64,000 nt of DNA, from NCBI GenBank assembly GCA_026545765.1, contig CM048840.1:55552580-55616579 (forward strand). The letters are read 5' to 3'. The notes below the pieces were generated by a model. That model was not told the DNA's origin, made no database searches, and saw nothing but the letters and a program-made list of their open reading frames with translations. The position numbers and the translations under genes were made by a program. This DNA is from Plantago major. Its lineage: Eukaryota > Streptophyta > Magnoliopsida > Lamiales > Plantaginaceae. Shown in pieces: positions 22,335 through 35,171 of the stretch (its first letter is position 1; each line of letters opens with the position of its first letter).

Positions 22335-24853
22335 ATGTCTTTAAGTGACGCTCCAATTCTCAAGCTAGAGAATTATGAGAAATGGAAGAACAACATGATG
22401 CTCCACCTAGAAGCCATCAGTGACGAAATGATCGAAGTAATAAAGAATGGCCCCATAGTCATTCAACAACTCAAGCAGGTCATAGAGGTTTCCAATGGTA
22501 GAGACAGAGTTCCCACTGATGAAGAACCAAGTGGTGGTTCCCAATGGAAGACCTACTGGTCAAATTGTTTATGAGCCAAAGCCCAGAGAGCTCTGGACAA
22601 CGGAAGATGCCAAGAGAAATCGACTAGATGGTCAGGCTCGCAATATCATCATACATTCCACTCCAGAGCACATACAGTGTAAACTGTGGGGTGAAAAAAC
22701 GGCGAAAGTGGACTGGCAACTGATTGAAGAAATCTATGTCGGCACTGAGAAAACAAAGGAAAATAAGTTCGAAGTTTTGAAGCTTAAATACCAAAACTTT
22801 AAACAAGGTCCCACAGAGACTCTTGAAGAACTAAATTTCCGATTTACAACACTGATGAGTGAAATGGCTGCACGTGGTGAAAATGAGAGATACTCTAACT
22901 CTGAAAAGGTTAAGGCTATTGTGAGAAGCTTGAATCAAAACTGGGAACATACTCAGTATTTTTATTTCAACCAAGGAATGCCAATTATCACTCCAGTAGA
23001 ACTCTTTTTCCACTTAGCTACTGTCAACTATGAAACTACTCAGAGAGAACAAACAATTGCTGAGAAAGTTCACAATGTTACTTTAGTAACACAAGGTACT
23101 TCTGAAAAGAAGGATACCAAGGAAGTGACTGAGGAAGATGCTCTTGCTGTAAAGCAAATGAGAAAATATGCCAGTCAGGAGATTGAGAGAACAAAAGCCA
23201 AAGAGAAGCTGAAAAAGCATCTAGGCTCAAACTATCACCAGTATAAGAATATGTAGCTGTCAAGCTCGCTGAACAAACCGGCTCAGCAAGCATCTAGTAC
23301 TGAGGAAGAAGAAATCAGAAACGATATCTGTTTCTATTGTCAGAAACCTGGTCATTTTAAAAAAGACTGCCCTGTTTTCAATAAGCTAAAGACAGGTGAC
23401 AAGAATGATAGAAGAAACTTCAAGAGAGGTCAGAGAGCTTTGCTCACTGAAGAAAGGAAAAAGATTCAAATCCAACTGGATGCTCTTGATATTGAGTCAG
23501 AATCAGAGGAAGAAGACTCAGATGACTCCAAACTACCTTCTCCAGAATTATGTGGCATCACTCATGAATTGGTTGACTTTGGTCAAAAGAAAAGGGAATT
23601 ATGTGGGGTTGCTGAGGAGATCTATCCAGATTGCTCCAACATTGAGCCTTGCCTAATGGCTGACGAGGTAACCAACATTTCTCAATTCATAAATTATGAG
23701 AGTGATGAGGAAGAAATCAGAGATTTAGAATATCTCAGAAGAGAAATTGATCTTTAAAAAAGAGAATTTCAAATGGTCCAAGCTAGAGCCAACATTTTTT
23801 AAGAAGAAAAGAATTCTCTTGAGAGGAAAAATTCACAATTACTCAAGACATCTGAGAAAAAGGATGCTGAAAATGCATTTCTCAAAGCACAGATATCTGA
23901 CACGGAGAAGTTACACAGAAAGGCAATGGATATACTCCAAAAGGAAAATAAAGATCTTCTTTCTGAAAATAAGGAACTCAAGAAGAAAGAACTATCTTTT
24001 CAATCCTATGTCAAAGCTAGTGACACTCTTACTGAAGTGCACTCTTATTTAAGAGACCATTCAGAAAAGGGAGGACTTGGGCTGGACACACAAACAAATA
24101 GCTCTACTATTCTGAATAAGAGTGACGAAAGAATAACGTTTGTTAGTGCTCAGCAAAATGGTTCTCAAATAACCTACAACATTGGTCAGAAAGCTAAGGT
24201 TGTGACAAAGGAAAGGCAGTCGCGACCAAACCTTTGTGGGAAAAACAAGTCCAAAAGAAAGCTATTGGGAATATTTCTGTAAAGAAACATAACACTGAAA
24301 AGTGTAATCACCCACAGTGCTATGTCTCTCAGAAAGGAAAAATTGCAGGAGCAGGAAAATTTTCCAACATCACGTTTTCTGGAAAGAAAGACGTTCCAGA
24401 GACTAGCAAAGCTGCTGAGAAAAGAACTCAGACAACACCAGGTGCTTTAAATGGCATTGGCTATAAAACAATCGTGAAACAACTCGCTCGTGAGTATAAA
24501 CAAAAGAAAGAACAATAAACGAAAGCCAGGATTGGGCACAACAATCATCAGAAGTGGAGAAAGAACAGGTTACGATCACTATGAATGCCAGGGCTAGAAG
24601 AAGTCTGTCAAGGAAAGCTAAGTTTGCTGAAAAGCAGACTCAGCAATCTGATAGGTATCTGAAAGCACCACGTGGAGCACCAAGGAACACATCAAGAAGG
24701 AAAATAGCTTTAAATGATAATGACACTAATCATTTAATTCCCCCTTATGTTCCAACAAGACAAAAGAATATCCCAAGGAAGTTCATTCAGAAATGGATTC
24801 CTACAAGGAGATTCTTTAGTCTAGAAGGTTCCATTGTTGGAATGAGAGCCTAA
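22335..24853 (+). pseudogene. Copia gag polyprotein of copy B, broken
   Basis: The start ATG at 22335 opens the same N-terminus as copy A. A frameshift lies near 22530-22555, and an in-frame TAG follows at about 23254. The CCHC zinc knuckle (CFYCQKPGHFKKDC) is coded near 23329-23370. Acidic and predicted coiled-coil stretches follow (about 23480-24050), then a basic region. Further stops and shifts occur near 23757, 24240 and 24516. The last part (24554-24853) is rich in Arg and Lys. Gag would form the particle shell. The many lesions rule out a functional product from this copy. Confidence 0.85.
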
Positions 24854-24871
24854 CTCCTTGTTTCCTGTCTT

Positions 24872-27800
24872 GTGCAGAACACTCTGAGGAAGAACTCGAA
24901 GTGGCATTTTGATAGTGGATGTGGGAAGCACATGACAGGAGACAAAACAAATCTGATTAACTACAGAAAATGCGATAAAGGACCAATTATTAGATTTGCT
25001 GGAGGAGATAAAAACCTAACCATAGGTTTTGGCAATCTGAAGTTTGGAGCTATTACAATCTCTGAAGTACTACATGTAAAGGGATTGAAATATAATCTCC
25101 TAAGCATGAGTTAATTGGTAGACAAAGGGTACACTGTAAAGATCAAGTCAAAACTATGCAAATTAATTGACAATGAGTCAAAGCAGACAGTCTTGGTTGC
25201 TAGGCAAAATGGAAATCTTTATGTTGCTGACTGGGCATCTGCCACAACTGAAGAATATCTCATGGTGAGTCAATCTGGCCACACTGAAGAAAATTGGCTA
25301 TGGCATAAAAGAATGAGTCACTTGAACTTCAAAACTCTGAACAAGCTAGCCAAGAAAGAATTGGTGGTTGGTTTACCCAAAATGGCATATAGAAAAGATG
25401 GTATATGCTCAGCTTGCCAAATGGGAAAACAATCCAAAACATCTTTCAAGTCTAAAACTAGACACTCCAGTGAAAGGCCACTGCAAATGTTACATATGGA
25501 TCTTTTTGAATCCTCTGTAACTAGCTATGCAGGAAAGAAGTATGGTCTGGTTGTTGATGATTACTCAAGATTCACTTGGGTTGTATTTCTCAAACATAAA
25601 TACGATGCAAAGGTTGAGATACCCAACTTGCTGAATAAGCTTGAAGTCATAAAAAATGACAAGGTATATGTAATCAGAACAGACCATGGTACTGAGTTTG
25701 TGAACCAGTACATAAAAGAGTTTTGTACCTGCAAAGGTATACAACATCAACTATCTTCAGTAAGGACACCACAACAAAATGGTGTTGCTGAAAGGAAGAA
25801 TAGGACCCTAAAATAAGCAGCAAGAACAATGCTTGCTGACACTGAAATAAGTGAAATCTATTGGGTTAAGCTGTTAACACAGCCTGCTACACTCAAAATA
25901 GATGTTTAATTAACAAACACCATGACAAAACACCTTATGAACTTTTGATTGGTAGACCCCCTAGTATCAAACATCTAAGGGTGTTTGGTTGCAGTTGTTT
26001 TGTTCTTAACAATGGAAAAGAATACTTGAGAACATTTCAACCAGAAGAAGATGAAGGAGTATTTCTTGGTTATTCTCTGAATAGCAAAGCCTATAGAATC
26101 TACAACAAAAGAACGCAAAAGATTGAAGAATCTGTTCATGTAGTCTTCTATGAAGGAAACAAGAAAACACCCTTGAATGAAGAACTCTCAGATAGGTTCA
26201 AAGAACTAGTGATTAAAGATTCTGAAGAAGAATCCTCAAAAGGAAACAACTTTGTCATTCACTTAGAGGATGAATCTGACGACGAAAAGCAACCATTGCT
26301 TAGTAACAACCAGATGACTCTAAGACATGATGAAGAATTTCCTATGAAAATTCCAGAAATGGAATAGGTTACTGAGAACCTTCATCATGAAGAGGTTTTT
26401 GAGAATGAGATTGCTGAAAATCAAATTCCAGATATCTCTAACACTGAAAAAGTGTTAGATATCCATGGCATTTCCAATGTGCCAGATATTTCAGATACTG
26501 CACAAGTATCCTATGAAGATCATATTGATTCACATTCAGATCAAAATGATATTGATCCTACTAGTTCAAAACCCATTATGAAATGGATAAGAAATCATCC
26601 TGCCAAGGTTGTGATTGGTTCTTTAGACCAAGGAATTAGAGCTAGGAGAGCAATTGCTGACTCTCTTTATTGATGTTTCATCTCAAATATTGAACCTAAA
26701 ACTATAGAAGAAGCATTGAAGGATCAAGATTGGATCTCTGCAATGCAAGAAGAGTTGGATCAATTTGAGAGAAACAAAGTCTAGAAACTGGTTCCATTTG
26801 TTGACGGAAAATCTGTCATTGGAACCAAATGGGTTTTCAGAAATAAAATGAATGAGTCTCGTGAAATAACCAGAAACAAAGCAAGGTTGGTTGCCAAGGG
26901 ATTCACCCAGACAGAAGGACTAGATTTTGATGAGTCATATGCTCCAGTTACAAGATTGGATGCAATTAGACTATTTCTAGCCTTTGCAGCTCATAATGAC
27001 TTTAAAGTTTATCAGATGGATGTTAAAAGTGCATTCCTAAACGGTGAACTTGCTGAAGAAGTCTATGTTGAACAAACACCAGGCTTTGAGGTTTCCACAG
27101 AAAGTAGAATGGTGTATAAGCTTCAGAAAGCTCTGTATGGACTGAAACAGGCTCCGAAAGCATGGTATGATACTTTAGCCAAATACTTGCTGGAAAGTGG
27201 CTTCAAGAAAGGAGATGTTGATAAAACACTCTTTACTTTGAACCATAAATGGAAACTACTTTTAGTTCAAGTATATGTTGATGACATTATATTTGGATCT
27301 AAAGACAAGCAACTTTGTGAAGACTTTGCCGAGCTCATGAAACGTAAATTTGAGATGAGCATGATGGGAGAATTAAACTACTTCCTAGGATTGCAAGTCA
27401 AGCAACTTAATGATGGAATATTCATTAGTCAAAGAAAGTATGGAAAGGATATGCTCAACAAGTTTAATCTAAAGCCTTCTGAAAAGAATGCTAAGATACC
27501 TATGAGCATTGGAACCAAAATGACCTATACTGAATCTGACAAGAGTGTTGAAGAACACAAGTATAGGAAATTGATTGGGTCTCTACTGTACCTCACTGCA
27601 AGTAGACCTGATATTCAATATGCAGTTGGAGTGTGTGCTAGATTTCAGACAAATCCAATGCAATCACACTACAACATTGCTATGAAAATATTAAGGTATG
27701 TAAAGGGTACTGTAGAAATTGGATTGTGGTATCCAAAAGACAGTGGATTGAGTTTAGTTGGCTATTCTGATGCTGACTATGCTGGATCATTGCTTGATAG

Positions 27801-28244
27801 AAAAAGCACCTCAGGAACTTGTCAATATCTTGGTGCCAGATTAATATCATGGTTCCGCAAGAAACAAAACTCAATTGCTACATCTACCACAGAGGCTGAA
27901 TATATTGCTGCTAGGTGTTGTGCTTCAAAGATATTGTGGATACAACAATAACTCAGAGACTATGAGATCAATGAAGAGAAAACTCCGATTTTCTGTGACA
28001 ACACAAGTGCTATTGCCATAACTCAGAATCCTAAATTTCATGCAAGAAAAAAGCACATTGATGTTAGACACCACTTCATTAGAGATCATGTTGAAAAAGG
28101 AAATATAGAGATACTCAAGATTGGTACTGAAGATCAACTTGCAGATATCTTTACATAGCCTTTGCAAGAAAGCAGGTTCTTAACCTTAAGACATAGTCTT
28201 GGGTTAATGGAGCTACCAAAGGAACTAAAAAGTTCTAATCTTTG
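24872..28244 (+). pseudogene. Copia pol: protease, integrase, RT, RNase H, broken
   Basis: The order is the Copia order. Protease shows the DSGCGKHMTG active-site region (about 24910). The integrase zinc part (HKRMSHLN ... CSACQMGK) precedes a core with VDDYSRFTW, TDHGTEF and NGVAERKNRTL, so all three catalytic acids are present. RT spans about 26.7-27.5 kb with YVDDIIFGS intact. RNase H follows with [17 protein letters not shown] and DNTSAI. In-frame stops occur at about 25112, 25814, 26365, 26674, 26783, 27949 and 28156, and a frameshift lies between 25870 and 25945. Catalytic residues are thus kept while the frame is lost, suggesting fairly recent decay. Confidence 0.93.
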
Positions 28245-29118
28245 AGACATAAATTCAGAAAGAAGAGATAAGATATCTGGAACGGTAATCCAAAATTTCA
28301 AAGACAAAAGGTGAAACACATAACAAAAAGATATCTGAGACGGGTACTCATATATCAAAGGTTGAAGGGTAAATTGGCTATCTGAAGATTTCTGAGACAG
28401 GTACTCAGATATCTAGATCACCTAGTGAGGGGAACACAAAAGAGAAATGTGGTACAACTGTATTCAGTCAACTACATCTCTGGTGTTTTTTATCTTTCCA
28501 TTTATATGTTATGTTACACATAGTGTCTGAACTGACTACATAAGTCCAATGACTGTCCCCTAGTCACAGAAAAGAGTTGTGATTCAGAAAGCCTTACGCC
28601 AAATTTTATTAATTGGGCACAATTACAATTACTGATTGTGATCATTGCTGAAGAAGCAATCGTGACCCTTGAGAAGCCATACCCAATCGAAAAAGGATGT
28701 TATCCAAACGCATTTCAAGTAATTGTAGTAAAACTGAAATGGGCATTTGATCTTAACAGACGAGATCAATTCTCAGTAAAATAGTGGACTGTAAAAACAC
28801 AGACGTGGCCCACTAAGCATTTAATGCAAAACGAATTCTACCCACGCCTATCTGCATTTGCACAGATACATATGTACAAAATCAATTTGTATGTATATGT
28901 CTATTGAGAGTAAAATGCTATATATATAGGATTTTGGCAAAAGAAATCACTTTCGCCTAATCCTACATTTGCCCTTGCACAAAAACTGCAAAATACTCTC
29001 AAATCTCCCTGCAATTTTCTCTGCAACTACTGATTCCTTCTTAGTTTTTCTGCAAAGAATTACTAATCCTTTACCCTAATCTCTTTCCAAGTTTCAAAAA
29101 CTACTACTATTTAAAGAG
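28245..29118 (+). other. Spacer between pol and the extra gene
   Basis: It contains several AGATATCTGA-type words (28270, 28330, 28410), a possible TATA box (TATATATAGG near 28920) about 200 bp before the next ATG, and a pyrimidine-rich leader-like stretch at 28960-29100. This suggests that the extra gene may have its own promoter. No gene is supported here. Confidence 0.45.
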
Positions 29119-32100
29119 ATGGCTCCCAAACGTGCTTCTACTCAGAAATCCCAAGCTACTACCTCTGGTACTGCTGAAAAGCAAGCACCAGTGTTGGTTA
29201 TAACAAACAAACGGTTGACTGGAGAGTTCAATCCTGATCATTGGACTTCAAATCACAGGATGATTTGGGGTGGTTCCATGATTGAGGAATACCTTGTAGC
29301 TACAATAGAAAACCAGGCTGACAGAAAGTTGGTACTTGATATGCTTGAAAAGGCACAAATCAAGGGCTTTCTATCTGCTCTTCCCAGTAGAGTTTCTTCA
29401 CTGGATGTCCTGGAGTTTTACAACAACTCCATGATTATTTCCAAAGTCTCTGAAGGCACTGAGACAGTGTCTATCAAGACTAAAGTCCAAGGACAGGAAA
29501 TCCTGTTGGATGAAACAGCTTTCTGTGAGCTGTTTGAACTTCAAAATCTTCAAAAGGATTTTGAAATTGACACCAAGGATGAAGATCTCCTTGAGGGTGT
29601 CAAAAAGCTATACAGTGATGTGTGTGATCTTGAAAAATCAGATACACCTATCGACTTCAAACTTGCTAACATAAGAACTAGACATCTGTTGGTTCACTGG
29701 GATGTGTTAGCATGTATCCTTCATAGATGCTTTGATGGTCTACAAGGAGGAGCTGACCAGATAAGCCAAGAATGCTGGATGATGATGTTCTTGTTGAATC
29801 AACAAAACAAAAGGCTGAAAAACCCATTTAATTGGGGGAAGTACGCCTTCATGAAATTTGTGAAGAAGATACAAGGCTTTGAGCCTAAAATCGTTAAGGG
29901 CCTTGCTGAGCCAAAAGCCACAGTAAGCTATGGATTGAAGATATGCTACTTACTGGAATGTCTTGGCATGGAGCTCAGAGAGACGGCTGACATAGCCAAC
30001 AGTAACCTACTATACAAATATGAATATACAAACATGATGAAAAAGGTTACTACATCTCATAAAGGTTCCAAGAAATGAAAGACTGATAAGGTATCTGAGG
30101 GTTCCGTTGCGACCAAAAAGCCCAGGACTTCACGAATGAAGTTTGTTGGCAAATCAGAAGGCATACCCATTTTGGATGTCGACTCTCAGATATCTGCCGC
30201 CACTGCTGATGAACTCAAAAATGAAGATGAACTCATCAATGCTGCTAAGACCATAGCTCAGACTTCCCAGTCTCCTCCTCATATCCAGATATCTGAGGCA
30301 CCTGGAACCTCAGTAGTCAAGTCATCTGAGCTTGTCAGACAGGTAACTCAGATACCTTTCTACTCTAAAGCCCAGATATCTACCATAGTTTTGAAACTAA
30401 TTCAGAACTCTTTCTTTCAGGCTTAAACAAGTGCCACTAAGGTCCCTGTTGATGAGAATAAGGACCTGCTTCCTTTCTTCAAGGAATACACTTTGCCGAA
30501 GCACTTAAAATGCTTCAAGAAATGGCAAAAGCTTCGATGCTCCGATCTATCGGAGATCATAAAGGTGACTGATCATCCCATATGGAGAGCACGGGCCCTT
30601 GACTTGGAAAATTATGTCCATGCTATGTTCCCCACTGAACAATACTCTTTTGGAACATTAATGCATAAGGACTTCGTCAAGGAAGTGGCCAGAAAGCTTA
30701 TTCAAGCTTTCAACCAAGCAGATGGTCAGATCAGAATGCAGATAGCATTGAAGCCTATTTTGCCCCAGACTTTACAGTTCATACCCTCTGAGTAAGAGAA
30801 AGTAAATGGGCAAATGATCACTATTCCAGAAGTGATCAATCTGGTCTCTGAAGATGAAGAAGAGAAGGAGACTGATGAGAATGACTATGAAGAACCTCAT
30901 TCTGACCATCACAAGGATGAGGATGATAAGAAGGATGATGATGATGCCCCTGCACCAGGCACATGAGGAATTGCACAAGGAAATAATACCCCAGTTGCTG
31001 AAAAGCACAATGAGAGGACATCACAAAAATCCCCTCCTCCATCTCCACAGATGTCTACCCATCCATCTCCCCAACAAAAAAGACTCTACTGAACAAGTAG
31101 TTGAGCACTCTGAGGACAACACTCAGAAAATATTGGATGCACAAGCCAGAGTTGCTCAACTCAAACAACTGTTGGAGGAAGAACAACAGCTAAATCTTCA
31201 ACTGGAAGAGAAGATAGCTGAATCTAAAGAAAAGCTCCAAAAGATTGAAGATCAAACAATAAAGGAAATGGAAGCTTATGCTGAAATGAAAGAACTCCAG
31301 CTTGCTGTTCAGGCAATTGCTGAGGAATTAGATACTAAGCAAGTATCTGAAGACAAGCATGATGCTAAGGCTGCATTACCAAAAGATGTACCATCCTCCT
31401 CACTGAAAGGAAAGAAGCCCATCTCTAAGATGGTTGCTGAACTAGAGAACATTGATGAAAATGTCCAAGAGGATGAAGATCACTGGGCTGATGACTCAGA
31501 TGATGAAGAAGACAAGGCATTGGCAGAACACCGCAATGAACACTTAGCGGTTTCTTATTTGAAAAGGAAGCTGATTGCTCCTGAAATCTTCAGCAAGCTG
31601 CCAAATGTCAACTCCAATGAATACTCGAATAGATATCAAATACTGGCTAAATTGAAAAAGGAGTTGTCTTCTCAAGATAAAGCCGCAATTGCATAAGTCC
31701 CTGCAAAAATGAAGACATTCACTCATCTCATCACTCAGAGAACAACCAGTCTGGTCGTTGCTCAGAAAGACCTAGGCATGGTTAGGGATGATGACCAAAA
31801 CTTGGCTGCAAAAGCCTTTGAAGAGGCTAGTTATGCTGCTGGAAAAGCAGATGCTATTCAAGGCCCACTGGCAGAGCTCACTAATAAGGAAACATGTCTT
31901 ATCAAACAAAATCAGGAGCTCAAGGCTAATCTGGAAAAGTTGGTTGCTGCTTACAACTATCTGCAAGACAACTTTGACTCCCTTTCAGAATCCTTTGTGA
32001 TTCTTAGTCAGTCAACAATGACTAAGGGGGAAGGATTTCAAGGTGCTCAGAGAGGAAGAGGAAACAAAAGAAAATATGAACAACCACCTCTCAGAATAAA

Positions 32101-33182
32101 TCAGCCCTCCTCCAGTCAGACTGCTCTACAGGTAGTGGCCACTACTACTCAGCAACTTCCTGAAAAAGGAATGACAACAAGGGCCAGGGCACAGAAACCT
32201 CCAAGGGGTACCAAGGCTCCAAGGAGAAGATAAGTGATAGGGGTTGATGAGTCTTCTTCTTCTGAAGAAGAAGGCCAAATCAAATCCCAGGGCAATGAAG
32301 AAGGCTGCAAATCACCTAACAAGATAAATCTGGAAGATGATGATGAAGATGAGGATGAAGATGAAGCTCCTCTTCACAGAAAAAGAAGAAAGGTTGATAG
32401 CCTATCTGAGCCCATAGCTGCAAAGCCTTTGGTAGCTAAAACATCCTCTGGAAATACCAAATTAATCCAGGGTGGTTCTTCAAGCAATCCCCCAAGGAAT
32501 TCAAGACAAAGGAGGAACAGGCTGAGAGCTGAACAAAGAAAACTTCAACTACCACTCAAGCCTGAAGAAGCCAAGATTGAGTATGTGAAGACCAACAATG
32601 ACTCCTCTGTCTACATGTGCATTAATCAGAAGAATGGCTACTGGATTCTGGAACTCAAGCACTTACTGGTAATTGAAAATTTTCCAGAACCAATCCATAA
32701 ACAACTCATGGCATGGAGAAAAGACAAGCCAGTCTTGATTAACACCAACCATATCAAAGCCTGGTTGGATTTTGAAGTAATCAAGAGAATAGAAGCCATG
32801 AAGAAGGACCTCTCTGATGATTGTCCTTATGGAAAGCCAGATGATGTGCACAGAATTTCCAACATCACTGGAACATGCACAAGAGCAAGACTTGCTGTGG
32901 AACCTTATGAGTCTTTTTTACATGACTCAAGAACAATACAAGGGTGACATAAGATATCTGAGGATTATTTATGAATATTTCAAGCTATCAGATATCAGAA
33001 TTGAACATGTCTGGAAATGGGGAAAGTATCTATGGGTCAAACATTTTGCCAAGAAGAATCCCACCAAATCATACAAAGAAGTCTGTGGTTATGCCAGAGA
33101 AACCGAGATGTTAGTCAGAACTTTGCTCTATGACTACTCAGATGATATCAAAAGATTTGGAGATACGGGGTATGCAAATTGA
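29119..33182 (+). pseudogene. Extra gene after Copia pol, copy B, function unknown
   Basis: It starts at ATG 29119 (MAPKRASTQKSQ, basic and Ser/Thr-rich). The first 320 codons form an apparently globular region with no domain I recognise. After one 78-bp intron (30343-30420) come a conserved block (KCFKKWQKLR, LENYVHAMFPTEQYSFGTL), an acidic Asp/Glu/His-rich segment, a predicted coiled coil (about 31130-31340), another conserved block ending near 31690, a basic stretch, and a conserved C-terminus (KWGKYLWVKHFAKKNPTKSYKEVCGYARE). Stops (about 30076, 30424, 30793, 30964, 31694, 32231) and frameshifts (about 31075, 32935) break it. No signal peptide or membrane segment is evident, so an env role is not supported. 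Copy C repeats the second half at 51337-55788. Confidence 0.75.
30343..30420 (+). other. Short phase-0 intron in the Copia extra gene
   Basis: It is bounded by CAG|GTAACTCAG and TTTCTTTCAG|GCT, 78 bp long, with a CAGATATCT word in the middle. The coding frame resumes in phase, although the next codon is now TAA where copy C has CAA. It is homologous to the last of five introns in copy C (52894-52971). Confidence 0.8.
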
Positions 33183-33545
33183 TCCTTGGAAGCTGTTGAA
33201 GATTTGAAGACAGGTTAATTAGGATGTTTACTTGGAGCTTGGTTACTCATGTTGTCCTAGTTAACTATGTATTTCGTATCTTGCTGATTGTACTTTATTG
33301 TTCTATCATTGTAAAAGTTATCTGAAAACTTTCTTTGTAACATATCTGATGAACCTACTCTCAGATATCAATCTATAAAAAGATAACTTGTCAGCAAAGA
33401 TCACACCTTGTGATTTGGTTGATGTTTACTTTCTGCACTTAATTAAAATGAATTGAAAAGATCATAAGAAATGATCAAGTGTTAGATTGTTCCCTCTTCC
33501 AAGTTGTAATAGGTCTTAAAGATAGTCATCGTTGACTGATCAAAC

Positions 33546-33554
33546 AGGGGGAAA
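33546..33554 (+). promoter_or_regulatory. Polypurine tract of Copia copy B
   Basis: AGGGGGAAA lies two bases before the 3' LTR start TGTTGGGAAT. The equivalent GGGGGAAA precedes the LTR of copy C. Confidence 0.9.
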
Positions 33555-33556
33555 TT

Positions 33557-35166
33557 TGTTGGGAATATTTGTTTAGATTTTGATCAGCAACATAATGACT
33601 TATCTTAGCTCAGAAAGGTGGTTAGTACTCTTGGTTCACTTGAACACTGTAAAAGACGAAAATCACTAAGTATGTTAGTCTAGCAAATCTTGTATAGGAT
33701 GTGAGGTCTCTGAATGTAATTTTTATATCTTTGAAGAAGACCAAGAAGAAGGCATCCAGCAGGAGAGTTCAACCAATTTTGATGCTTTGAAAACAGGACA
33801 AGATTGCTGAAGACGAAGGTCATCAGATACCTATGTCCAAATATCTTGAATAAACAAGTTTTTTTCAATAAGCAGGTTTTGCAAAAGATATCTGAAAACA
33901 CAAGGTTTCTGAACGAGGAAAAGTGCCCACAGATATCTACACTCATATACCCTGGATAAAACTATGTTTCTGGAAAACAATGTTTCAACAGGTAACTGAA
34001 AATGTGAAGGTCTCTCGAAAGGGACTTGCAATGCTTCAGAAAGCATGCATAGTTCCGTTGGCACTACAGGACAAAAATAGTACAATACAATAAATGCGCA
34101 GACAGTGACATCTGAACAAAAGAGGAAATCTCTGAAAAGAGACAACGTCTTCTGCAGTACTATTTACAGATATCAATAGTTTGTATTTCATTACGCCTAA
34201 CGGATACTATTCAAACGGCATGATTTTCAACTATAAATATCAACACTTAGAATGCTTGAACACACACTGAACACATCAATAACTTACATCTACGAACTTA
34301 TTCTTTCAAGCATACAAGCCTTCAATCTACTTATTCACTAGCTTACTATTGCGACCAAGCTCTTGAATTCTAAGTAGCATGAAAGTTCTAAGTGTCCTGA
34401 TCCTTAACAAGCATTGCTATCTGTGAAGGAGTTGAATTAAAAGATCAAGTATATAAGTTTCATTCTCTAGAACATTTAACATAGACTTAGGTCAGTAAAT
34501 AACATATCACCACACATTGTGAAGTGTGTTAAGTGATTCTTGTTCTATAGAGTATTCCTACATAACTGATAAAGTTATTAAGACTACTCACCTGACAAAC
34601 TACCTTAACCAACACCTTAAACGGTGTGGAGTACAGGAAGTACTTAGTTTGGGAAATTAAGGAATAACTCCAAGTTTACTGAGCATAAGAAGTACTTAGT
34701 TTGGGAAACTAAGGAATAGCTCAAAGGTTTCTGAGTACAGGAAGTACTTGGCTGAGAAAGCAGGGGAATAACTCAGGGGGAACACTTGGTTGGAAACCTA
34801 GTGTAAAAGGAAATAAAGGGATAGGTTTATTGTAAGGAGAACTCAATATCTATCTTAGTGAATTTAAAGTCCTGAGAAAGGGCGAGTGGATTAGTTGAGG
34901 GATTACGCCTCCCTCGGATACCACTATAAAGATCTGTGTTATTTACTTTCTGCAACTTATTACTTGCTTTATTGACCTTGCTGAATATTTACACACTTAT
35001 ATCTTGCTGAGCACGTGCACTTATCACAGAAAAGTATTCCGCTCTCTGAAATTAAGTATCAGATATCTTCACAGATATCTGAGAAATTGTGTTTATCGAC
35101 AAAAGTTGTAAAAGACTATTCAGCCACCCCCTTTAGTCTTTTCCTTTGTCGTTATCTGGACCAACA
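33557..35166 (+). repeat. 3' LTR of Copia copy B (1610 bp)
   Basis: It aligns end to end with 20622-22216, with scattered substitutions and small indels such as an extra GCTTCAGAAA-type segment near 34030. TATAAATA lies at about 34232-34239. Three 52-bp units are present near 34630-34780. Confidence 0.95.
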
Positions 35167-35171
35167 GAGCT
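35167..35171. repeat. Target-site duplication, right copy (GAGCT)
   Basis: GAGCT follows the 3' LTR end ACCAACA directly and matches 20617-20621. Confidence 0.95.

Larger units (their letters stand above)
20622..35166 (+). mobile_element. Copia LTR retrotransposon, copy B, complete structure
   Basis: This 14,545-bp element is structurally complete: 5' LTR, Met-tRNA primer site, gag, protease, integrase, RT and RNase H in Copia order, about 4 kb of extra coding sequence after pol, polypurine tract, and 3' LTR. A perfect GAGCT duplication flanks it. It lies within the pol region of the Tat-like Gypsy, in the opposite orientation. The length, the knuckle-bearing gag and the post-pol gene fit the SIRE/Maximus lineage (inference). 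Stops and frameshifts in gag, pol and the extra gene mean it is not autonomous. Both LTRs are similar but not identical, so it is not a brand-new insertion. Confidence 0.96.

Noticed and set aside
30836..31048. His-rich open frames opposite the acidic segment of the extra gene (also 53323-53614)
   Set aside because: They are the complement of the GAT/GAA-rich acidic coding stretch and appear in both copies for that reason.
29119..33182. Calling the post-pol Copia gene an envelope gene
   Set aside because: No signal peptide, membrane segment or cleavage motif was found in either copy; only predicted coiled-coil and charged regions are evident.
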